This document shows positions 44,453 to 51,842 of a DNA stretch of 64,000 bases, in pieces. Position 1 is the first letter of the stretch. Every line of letters starts with the position of its first letter. A program made the position numbers and the translations under genes. The notes below the pieces were generated by a model that was given only the letters and a program-made list of their open reading frames with translations, was not told the origin of the DNA and did not search any database. Source of the DNA: Flavobacterium gelidicaeli (GTDB lineage: Bacteria > Bacteroidota > Bacteroidia > Flavobacteriales > Flavobacteriaceae); NCBI RefSeq assembly GCF_013294005.1, contig NZ_JABSNK010000007.1, positions 1 to 64,000 on the forward strand, in the 5' to 3' direction.

Positions 44453-45174
44453 ATTAGATTCCATTTTTGAGTAGTTTTCAAAATAGAAGCAACACCTGAT
44501 AATTTATAGGTAGTAATAGGATTCAAGTTTTTTCGTAATGCTTCTTGGTATTGAAAAATTCCTGCTTCATCTAGTAGCGCCCCTAACAAAGCTCTTGTAG
44601 ATGGTGGGTATTTTTGAGACAAGCGTACCATAGTGGCCATGTCTTTTTCGCTTCGTTTTTTTAATAGTGATAGCAAACGCAAACAGGCGGAAGCGATAGT
44701 AGAGTCAGGTATTTTCTTGATAAAACGTATCGCATCTAAAAGCTGTAGCAATGGAATATTTTCTTTATTAATAGTATTCTTTTGCTTGATAAATTTAATG
44801 GTGTATTGTTCTCGCTGTAGCACAGGACGAATTTCGTTTCTGCCAATCTGAATGGTATTACTCAATTGCGTAGTCAAACCTAATTCATTAAAAATACTGT
44901 ACCCTGTAAGATACCCAATTGCTTTTCCATCATCTTCAAGCAAGTCTTTCACCACTTGAAATTGGTTGGGCTGCAATCTGCCAAAAACAGTTTGCTCGGG
45001 TTTATAATATTTCCCTTTGGCTAACTTTGCGATTTTACCCGAAACCGCCATGCGATTCAAGGCTTTTATTACGGCTTCCTTTTTGTTCACCTCATTAGTA
45101 AAGTCAGCATAGGTGAAAACGTACCCTCTTGGGAGTCTGTCTATAGTAACTGTTATGTAGTCAGTGGTTTTCAT
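44449..45174 (-). CDS. AbiEi-like antitoxin / DUF6088 family protein
   Basis: This 241-residue protein has an N-terminal winged-helix region (YTVTIDRLPRGYVFTYADFT style start, then AVIKALNRMAVSGKIAKLAKGKYYKP, about residues 1-57). A larger C-terminal domain (about 60-235) resembles the AbiEi antitoxin. It would bind DNA to repress its own operon and counter the toxin encoded next, with which it shares an ATGA overlap. A perfect inverted repeat and -7 box lie directly upstream (45191-45234). Confidence 0.85.
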   Translation of the reverse strand: MKTTDYITVTIDRLPRGYVFTYADFTNEVNKKEAVIKALNRMAVSGKIAKLAKGKYYKPEQTVFGRLQPNQFQVVKDLLEDDGKAIGYLTGYSIFNELGLTTQLSNTIQIGRNEIRPVLQREQYTIKFIKQKNTINKENIPLLQLLDAIRFIKKIPDSTIASACLRLLSLLKKRSEKDMATMVRLSQKYPPSTRALLGALLDEAGIFQYQEALRKNLNPITTYKLSGVASILKTTQKWNLI

Positions 45175-45190
45175 GCTTGTTTATTTACTA

Positions 45191-45234
45191 CAAATATATA
45201 CTTTTGTCCAGTTTATTATATAAAAAACTGGACA
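45191..45234 (-). promoter_or_regulatory. Promoter with palindromic operator of the AbiE-like operon
   Basis: The -7 box TATATTTG occupies 45191-45198 on the minus strand. Immediately upstream a perfect 10-base inverted repeat (TGTCCAGTTT at 45205-45214 with its complement at 45225-45234) spans the spacer and -33 area. This is the layout expected for autoregulation by an AbiEi-type antitoxin. Confidence 0.65.
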
Positions 45235-45274
45235 TTTTTTACAATAATATTATAATTATTTAGGTTATTTGAGT

Positions 45275-45314
45275 GGGGTTATTTAACTTTGATAAATCAA
45301 AGTTAAATAACCCC
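45275..45314. repeat. 40-base near-continuous palindrome
   Basis: Two perfect 19-base arms (45275-45293 and 45296-45314) with only AA between them, starting with four G and ending with four C. No T-tract follows on either strand, so it is not a standard terminator. It lies between the MPE-NTPase gene and the AbiE operon and overlaps the end of the decayed DUF262 fragment. Confidence 0.8.
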
Positions 45315-45455
45315 CATCCTCTCTTTGTTTCTTGTCGCAAAAACTAACGAGTTATATTCATGCTATTCTTCTACTATTTTAGGTATGGCGATATCGCCAG
45401 ATTTTATCTACCTCAATAAGGTTTCTACGGGCTGTTGGTGTACGCTATATTTTAC
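45303..45455 (-). pseudogene. Fragment of a DUF262 (GmrS-like) gene
   Basis: Read on the minus strand from 45455, the frame gives YSVHQQPVETLL, then after an in-frame TAG gives IKSGDIAIPKI. A second TAG and further coding-like sequence follow before TAA at 45303-45305. The N-terminus of DUF262 proteins, the nuclease domain of GmrSD-type modification-dependent restriction, has exactly this form: PVETLL, then IKSGEIAIPEIQR. Only the first about 25 residues are recognisable and two stops break them, so this is a remnant. Confidence 0.55.
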
Positions 45456-45500
45456 TATGAAATATTTTTACTTATTAATAAATATTGAAAAACTAAATTA

Positions 45501-48500
45501 CTATTTTCGAATTGATGAAGTTCCACCAATTAATCTTTGGCTTTTCATTGAAATATCTAACAAATTACCTGCTCTTTGCTGCTCTTGTTCCTTCATCGGA
45601 ATCATTCTCATAAAATTAAGTCCTAGACGGCGAAGAATATGGAATGCAAGAGGGTTGTGTTTTAGATCTTCAGTCATACGTTTTACATCTTTTTCTGGAA
45701 AAGTTTTGCTGTACTCAAATATTACGGCAATGTCTATTAAAGATATTGCATTATTTTTTTTACCATCATCGTAAACTGATAATTTAGTTCTTACATCGTT
45801 AAATGTAATTTCCAAGTCTTTAGATGCAATAGAAGATGAAATACGCTTAAATATTGAATATGAAACCATGTATAATAAATTGAACATAAATTGTTTCGCT
45901 AATTCTTCTCTTTCGCGAACTGTCAGGGAGCCGTTAGGGTCTTTTTTTATTAAGTCAATAATTTCAGTTTTAATATACTCTTCACCGCCCAAGAGTGTCC
46001 TAAATAAGAAAGTTAAAGAACGTAATCCCAATTTGTACAATTCTTCTACTAGATCAGATTTATCAGTTCCTGTTAATGAAGCATATCGATTTTTAATAAT
46101 ATAACCTAAAATTTCGATAGTCTTAAAAGCTTTGTTAACATTTGAGATGCTGTCTATTTCATCATTGAGATCATTATTATTTTCATCAATGACTTCAATT
46201 TCTACGCTGTCATCTTCTGCTTCTAGTATTTCGACTTTACCATTAAAATCTATATTAACAACTGTTCTTTCAATTAAATTATTTACTGCTTTAATGTCAT
46301 CGTTAAATTTTATAATGTTTTCCTCTTTGAACAATTCTCTAGCTCTCTCTAAAATCTGTTTTATTATAAATTTAGATTTACTATGATGGGATAAGAAAAT
46401 GTAAATATTAGCACTTTCGGTCTGATATAATTTATTAGATAAATCAGTTACTTTGTTTTGAATTAACTCGTCTTCTAAATTATCAGAAAGGTACTTGCCT
46501 ATAAAATAAAAATAAATGTATTTATATTTAAATTTATACATGACCCCATTTTTATGAATTAAATTACAGTTCTCTAAGATTTCAGAAACTTCCCGAAAAC
46601 TAAATTGAATACTATACTTTTTAATAAAAAATTGATGAAATTCTATAAAATTACCCTCATCTATTTCAATAGTTTTTTCCTCATAAAGCCAAAATGATAA
46701 TTCTGTTAAATAGGAGTAATATTTTTCTATTTCAGCATTAGCTTTAATTTTTTGCCCCAGTGCAGATTTAATTAATACATCATAATAATGACCAAAAGTA
46801 CTCTGTTCAAAGTTTGTTGTACTGGTTAGTTCATTGGCTTGTAAGATTGTTAATATGTATATAGGAAGTGAAGGGATTAAATTTTTGCCTATAACAGCAT
46901 TTACTATTTTTGCTAATTCTTTTATTTGAAATTCCTTAGATTGTTCATCTTCAAATTCGTCTTCTAATAAATCAATCCATTTTCTAATCAATTCCAACCT
47001 TTTTTTTCCACTAAATTTCAGTATTTCGAATACTTCAATAGTTGTAACTTGAGATTCAAGCAGCTCACTTAATGTGAAATATTCATCCCAAGTAATTACA
47101 GTTTGATAAGTAAGAGAATAGAGATTTAAAATAAAATTCTTTTTACTTTTTTGAGGAAGCCTACAGTTATTTAAATCATCAATAATTATAACTAAATCCT
47201 TTGTATCTAAATTAATATCTTCTTTGTATTGCTTTCTAAATTCCTTCTTGATTAATTTTAATATATCAGCGATAGTCGTTTTTTTTATATCACGTCCTTT
47301 AATAAAGATTGGAACTGTATTCTGTAAAGCTAAAGAATTGAGGTATATTTTTTTACAAAAAGATGTTTTTCCACTATTTTCTTCTCCTAATATTATCGTA
47401 TGATCGACCTCCTTCCTGTTGAATCTATTTAGAACATCTTCTGATCTAACTGATGACCCTTTTTCTTCATCATCACTTAAACTAAATTGCTCCATAAAAG
47501 GAGGCACATATATATCTTCAAGGGTTAATGTTTTACTTCTATGGGTGAAATTTGCACCGCTATCTTTTAAAAAATCATAAAACTCATCTTCAACCATAGA
47601 CTTCATATCTACAACTTGATTTAAAACTTTTGTTGAGTCAATTTTAATTTCTAAAATTCCTTTATCACAGACATCAGTATTATCAACAAACATTCTATTG
47701 ATATGAACATACTTAAAAAAATGACATTTATTATTTTTTTCATCATTATCAATGACACTAAATCCATTTGTGAAATTGCTATCAGTTTGTCTAATATTAT
47801 TTAATCCTGAGGGAGATACGAACCTAAGACTTTTACCTGTCAAATTTTGTACATATTCTACATCAGTTTGATGTACATGACCACTAAAGATTAAGTCATA
47901 ATTTTGAGTTATATGACCTTTAACAGTTTTCGATTCAATTTCTGATATCCAATCTAATTGATGATGCATTAATGCAATTTTCACTTCACAATCTTTTATG
48001 AATTTATAATTGTCATTAATTTGATTTTCTCCAATAAGAAGGTTTTGAAAATCATTGTCATCGTAACATCTCCACGAGGAATTTAAGGAGGAAATTCCAA
48101 TAGATTTTCCGTTGATTTTTAATTTAATAGAAAATTTAAACTTTGAGTGAAGCTTGTCATCAACTTCATTGTATAATTTAAATTCAAAATCTTTGTAATC
48201 CTTTATTCTTTGGATTCCATCATAATCATCGTCATTCAAATTTGTAAATGCATTAATTGAATCAATTGAATTTAAGTGATTTTTCAAACCACTTTCATTA
48301 TAAATTTTGTCAGCATTTCTATTTATATCATGATTTCCTGGACAAATAATAAACTTTGATATGTCGAGATGTAATTTTTGTATTATCGGATCTATTATTT
48401 GATTTTTAAATATATCAAATGCTTTAGTGGTTGGAGAAATAAGGTCGTCTTTTTCTTTGAAATCCAATCCAGCTTTATCTATCATGTCACCAGTAAATAA

Positions 48501-48632
48501 AACTAAATCAATAGGTCTTTCACTTTGTAGTTCTTCAATTTTCTTAAAGAAAGCTTCTTTCAAAAAATCATCCCAATCTTTTAATGTTTTTTTATTTAGA
48601 TGAAAATCTGTTAAATGTAATATTCGTATCAT
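45501..48632 (-). CDS. Metallophosphoesterase-STAND NTPase fusion (putative defence protein)
   Basis: This 1043-residue protein has three parts. Residues 1-300 form a calcineurin-like metallophosphoesterase with all signature motifs: D9-x-H11, GD 48-49, GNHD 99-102, HH 223-224 and GHVH 251-254. After a linker with the STAND-typical LTLEDIYVPP (370-378 region) comes a P-loop NTPase with Walker A GEENSGKT at 416-423 and Walker B VIIIDD at 481-486. The C-terminal 500 residues are helical, as in repeat-type sensor regions. Effector, NTPase switch and sensor in this order is the plan of STAND anti-phage proteins (Avs-like). It lies inside a type I restriction operon between hsdS (34 bases upstream) and the AbiE pair. 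Metal-site residues are intact. Substrate and trigger are unknown. Confidence 0.85.
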   Translation of the reverse strand: MIRILHLTDFHLNKKTLKDWDDFLKEAFFKKIEELQSERPIDLVLFTGDMIDKAGLDFKEKDDLISPTTKAFDIFKNQIIDPIIQKLHLDISKFIICPGNHDINRNADKIYNESGLKNHLNSIDSINAFTNLNDDDYDGIQRIKDYKDFEFKLYNEVDDKLHSKFKFSIKLKINGKSIGISSLNSSWRCYDDNDFQNLLIGENQINDNYKFIKDCEVKIALMHHQLDWISEIESKTVKGHITQNYDLIFSGHVHQTDVEYVQNLTGKSLRFVSPSGLNNIRQTDSNFTNGFSVIDNDEKNNKCHFFKYVHINRMFVDNTDVCDKGILEIKIDSTKVLNQVVDMKSMVEDEFYDFLKDSGANFTHRSKTLTLEDIYVPPFMEQFSLSDDEEKGSSVRSEDVLNRFNRKEVDHTIILGEENSGKTSFCKKIYLNSLALQNTVPIFIKGRDIKKTTIADILKLIKKEFRKQYKEDINLDTKDLVIIIDDLNNCRLPQKSKKNFILNLYSLTYQTVITWDEYFTLSELLESQVTTIEVFEILKFSGKKRLELIRKWIDLLEDEFEDEQSKEFQIKELAKIVNAVIGKNLIPSLPIYILTILQANELTSTTNFEQSTFGHYYDVLIKSALGQKIKANAEIEKYYSYLTELSFWLYEEKTIEIDEGNFIEFHQFFIKKYSIQFSFREVSEILENCNLIHKNGVMYKFKYKYIYFYFIGKYLSDNLEDELIQNKVTDLSNKLYQTESANIYIFLSHHSKSKFIIKQILERARELFKEENIIKFNDDIKAVNNLIERTVVNIDFNGKVEILEAEDDSVEIEVIDENNNDLNDEIDSISNVNKAFKTIEILGYIIKNRYASLTGTDKSDLVEELYKLGLRSLTFLFRTLLGGEEYIKTEIIDLIKKDPNGSLTVREREELAKQFMFNLLYMVSYSIFKRISSSIASKDLEITFNDVRTKLSVYDDGKKNNAISLIDIAVIFEYSKTFPEKDVKRMTEDLKHNPLAFHILRRLGLNFMRMIPMKEQEQQRAGNLLDISMKSQRLIGGTSSIRK

Positions 48633-48666
48633 GATTTTATAAATGTATTATTCTGTGGCTTAATTA

Positions 48667-49878
48667 TTATACTTTCGTCATTCTAGCTAATAATAAAAAT
48701 TTCAGCTCTTCAAGTTTTTGATTTAGTTTTGATTTTATCAACATCGATTGGTATAAGTTTGTAATTATTTTTTCAAATGTTATCATAGAGAAATTATCAG
48801 GCTGTAGAACTAAAAAACCATCAAAGTCTTTGGTCACAAGTGCTTCAAATGTAGCTCCAGTTGCTTCTTTCTTTAATTTTTGTATAGTTTGCAAAGTCAA
48901 TTGATGTGCAAAAAAAGAACAAGAGTCATTACTGATTATGGCGTAACAGGTTTGATTCATTGCCATCGGTTCACCTGCTAGACTAACTCCTCCAACAGTC
49001 GCTCCTCTTGCCGTAACAAATGTTGTATTTCTTTGATACAATTTACTACTGCATTTTTGTAATCCTAATGCAGTAATATGTTTTGAAGTATAAATAGTGA
49101 AATAATTTTGCACTAAATCTCCTGGTGTATAGAATGGTATACTTCCATTCCAATACTCTATTTCTTCTGTACTCGGTGTACCACCACCACTCAATTTGAC
49201 AACAGAAGTAAAAGGTTTCATTTCCCACCCCACAGGAATCTCCTTATCCAACTCCTCACAAAAAACCATCTCCCCACCATTACTTTTATATGGTTTGTTA
49301 TTTTCATCAGGAAACTCAAAATCCACAAACCATTGTTTGTAAATAGCTTGTGCGGTTTCTTCGAGTTTGGTAATAAGTTGGTTGTTAAGTTGAATGCGGT
49401 TTTGAATGGTGTTGTATTCTTTTACAATTTCAAGTTGTTTTTCTGGAGAAGGTATTGGTAATAAAGTATCGCACATTTCAGTCCATGAAAATATCTCTCG
49501 TGCACTACCGTGTGACATGTAACGTGCGTAACGGTCAAATTCAGGTCGGCGAAACCACATCATCAAATATTCAGGATGTAGTTCATTATTATCTATGACC
49601 TCAAAAACTGTGTAGGCTTGAGAGACCATTGCGTGATCGTGTTCTTCTAATAAAGCAATAGATATTTTATCACCATTTCTTGAAGTAACTGGGCCATAAG
49701 CAAATTGATTTTTTTGAATCAATTTGTAGGTTGACATATCTGTACCAATAATGTTAGCAATAGAAGGCATCAGTACTTTTTTGATACTTACTCCCATCAA
49801 AGGAGCTTCAATCAACGCTTTATTACGAATATTTACTTCTTGTATATAATCACCTAATCGCTTATAATTCGATCCCAT
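48667..49878 (-). CDS. hsdS: Type I restriction specificity subunit S
   Basis: This 403-residue HsdS has two target-recognition domains (about 1-135 and 200-350). Each is followed by a conserved helical spacer: IVKEYNTIQNRIQLNNQLITKLEE near 145 and SKLNQKLEELKFLLLARM at the C-terminus. The second TRD starts with the usual KLSGGGTPSTEEIEYWNGSIPF. Two TRDs mean a bipartite recognition sequence, which cannot be read off. The start overlaps the hsdM stop by 17 bases. Confidence 0.94.
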   Translation of the reverse strand: MGSNYKRLGDYIQEVNIRNKALIEAPLMGVSIKKVLMPSIANIIGTDMSTYKLIQKNQFAYGPVTSRNGDKISIALLEEHDHAMVSQAYTVFEVIDNNELHPEYLMMWFRRPEFDRYARYMSHGSAREIFSWTEMCDTLLPIPSPEKQLEIVKEYNTIQNRIQLNNQLITKLEETAQAIYKQWFVDFEFPDENNKPYKSNGGEMVFCEELDKEIPVGWEMKPFTSVVKLSGGGTPSTEEIEYWNGSIPFYTPGDLVQNYFTIYTSKHITALGLQKCSSKLYQRNTTFVTARGATVGGVSLAGEPMAMNQTCYAIISNDSCSFFAHQLTLQTIQKLKKEATGATFEALVTKDFDGFLVLQPDNFSMITFEKIITNLYQSMLIKSKLNQKLEELKFLLLARMTKV

Positions 49879-51430
49879 AACCTAATTCTTTGAAAACGGT
49901 TAATAAATCATTTTTGGATTGGGCTTCGGCTTGTAGTAATTCAGAGAATTCAATTTGAAGTGATTTCATTTTATCATCAAAATCAATGTTCTCGTCACGG
50001 TTTATAAATTCAATATACTTACTAGGTACTAAGGAGAAATCCTTAGCAATTACTTCATCTAAAGTCGCAGAATAACTAAACTCAGCTACGTTATTGTATT
50101 TGTTTAAATCGGTTTGCCAATTGTGATAGGCTTGGGTAATTTCGATAATATTCTCTGGAGAAAATTGGGTGTATTTTTTTTCGAACGGAATTCCTTTTTC
50201 TCTTAAATCCAGAAACAAGATTTCGTTTTCTCTGTTACGATAGTTTCTCGTTTCATCGGGTAGAGTAACCGTTCTTTCTTTTTTGTTTTTATTCAAAATC
50301 CAAAGCGTTACACTAATATCAGTAGTATAAAACATAGATCGGGGCAAAATCACAATACTTTCTACCAAATCATCTTCAATTAGTTTTCTACGAATTTTGT
50401 ATTCATCGCCACCACCTGACAAGGCACCATTGGCCAAGATAAATCCAGCCACACCATTTTCAGAAAGTTTGCTTACCATGTTCAAAATCCATGCGTAGTT
50501 GGCATTTGAGGTAGGAGGGACGTCATACCCTCTCCAACGAGGATCATCTATCAATTCGTCACTGGCTCTCCAATCTTTTTGGTTAAAAGGGGGGTTGGCC
50601 ATAATGTAATCGGCTTTTAAGTCCGGATGTTGGTCACGACCAAAAGTGTCAGCAGGAACATCGCCTAAGTTAGCTGCAATACCCCGAATGGCAAGGTTCA
50701 TTTTGGCCAGTTTATAAGTCGTAGCCGTATATTCCTGTCCGTAAATGGAGATTTCTTTTTTGTTTCCGTGGTGGTTTTCGATAAACTTGATCGATTGCAC
50801 AAACATACCACCAGAACCACAAGCGGGATCATAGATTACGCCTTTGTACGGTTCTATCATTTCAGCAATTAGATTCACAATGCTTTTTGGGGTGTAGAAT
50901 TCGCCTTTTCCTTTTCCTTCGGCAAGGGCAAACTTACTTAGGAAATATTCATACACACGACCTACAATGTCTTGTTGTTTGTCTTTTATAGTGTCGATGT
51001 TATTAATGGTGTCTAGTAAAGCTGCTAGTTTACTCACATCCATATTTAAACGGGAAAAGTAATTGTCTGGCAATGCACCTTTAAGAGCAGGATTGTTTTT
51101 CTCTACAGTATGAAGAGCGGTGTCAATCTTTAAGGCAATATCATTTTGTTTGGAATTTTGTATAATGAAAGACCAACGAGATTCTTCAGGTAAAAAAAAG
51201 ATGTTTTTCATGTTGTAAAACTCTTTCATCTCGATGAACTTCTCTTTGCCTTCTTCAATCAATTCTTTGCGACGTTCTTCAAATTTATCGCTGGCAAATT
51301 TTAGAAAGATCAACCCCAGTACTACGTGTTTGTATTCTGATGATTCTACTGTTCCACGGAGTTTATTTGCTGAGTCCCATAGGGTTTCTTCTATTGATTT
51401 TTCTTTTTTTGCTTTTACTAGTTTTGCCAT
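49862..51430 (-). CDS. hsdM: Type I restriction DNA methyltransferase subunit M
   Basis: HsdM methylates adenine in the type I recognition sequence. The 522-residue protein has an N-terminal helical HsdM_N domain (about 10-140), the AdoMet motif DPACGSGGM at 201-209 and the catalytic NPPF at 279-282, as in N6-adenine methyltransferases. It is the first gene of the minus-strand island operon. No clear -7 box was found in front. Confidence 0.97.
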   Translation of the reverse strand: MAKLVKAKKEKSIEETLWDSANKLRGTVESSEYKHVVLGLIFLKFASDKFEERRKELIEEGKEKFIEMKEFYNMKNIFFLPEESRWSFIIQNSKQNDIALKIDTALHTVEKNNPALKGALPDNYFSRLNMDVSKLAALLDTINNIDTIKDKQQDIVGRVYEYFLSKFALAEGKGKGEFYTPKSIVNLIAEMIEPYKGVIYDPACGSGGMFVQSIKFIENHHGNKKEISIYGQEYTATTYKLAKMNLAIRGIAANLGDVPADTFGRDQHPDLKADYIMANPPFNQKDWRASDELIDDPRWRGYDVPPTSNANYAWILNMVSKLSENGVAGFILANGALSGGGDEYKIRRKLIEDDLVESIVILPRSMFYTTDISVTLWILNKNKKERTVTLPDETRNYRNRENEILFLDLREKGIPFEKKYTQFSPENIIEITQAYHNWQTDLNKYNNVAEFSYSATLDEVIAKDFSLVPSKYIEFINRDENIDFDDKMKSLQIEFSELLQAEAQSKNDLLTVFKELGYGIEL

Positions 51431-51523
51431 TATGAATTAGTTGCTGTTATGCTTTTACGTTAATTGATTTACTGGTAAAAATAGGATTTAAAACACAATA
51501 ACCTATTCAAATACGGAACAGCT

Positions 51524-51760
51524 TTATAATGTATTACATAAAAAACTCATGGAGTGATTTGTAATAGGTTCATTATTACTAAAACCAAAACTAAGCTGAT
51601 AAATTTGTTTTTGCTTACGGTTTTCCACAATTTGGTGCGTTAAAGCCATTTTTAAATCCGTTTGAATTAGATTAATGTCTTTTAGCTTGGTCAATTGTAA
51701 AGTAACGAGGATTTTAAGAATCTGGCAATACCCAGTTTTAGTGATATTAGATGTGATGAA
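51524..51760 (-). pseudogene. Unidentified coding remnant at the island edge
   Basis: The 412-base gap 51431-51842 contains on the minus strand a 78-codon open frame without a usable early start, from just after TAG (51761-51763) to TAA (51524-51526). It reads like real protein, for example KILVTLQLTKLKDINLIQ and KQIYQLSFGFSNNEP. It looks like the C-terminal remnant of a lost gene. The family is not recognised. The rest of the gap holds only the terminator at 51792-51829. Confidence 0.35.
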
Positions 51761-51791
51761 CTACCATTTAAGAATAGTATCGATAGTCGAT

Positions 51792-51829
51792 GTATAAAAA
51801 AGCTTCTCATTTGAGAAGCTTTTTTATAC
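51792..51829 (-). terminator. Intrinsic terminator of the DUF885 gene
   Basis: Eighteen perfect pairs (51792-51809 with 51812-51829) containing AAGCTTCTC and a six-base A/T run. It lies 14 bases past the DUF885 stop on the minus strand and is symmetrical. Confidence 0.88.
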
Positions 51830-51842
51830 GTGCTATTTTAAA

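Noticed and set aside
45325..45774. 149-codon plus-strand frame across the end of the MPE-NTPase gene
   Set aside because: It is antisense to a secure gene and to the DUF262 fragment; its protein has no domain and the minus strand explains the sequence better.
40025..51842. Prophage or integrative element with att sites
   Set aside because: No integrase, structural phage or conjugation gene is present and no duplicated tRNA end was found in the window.
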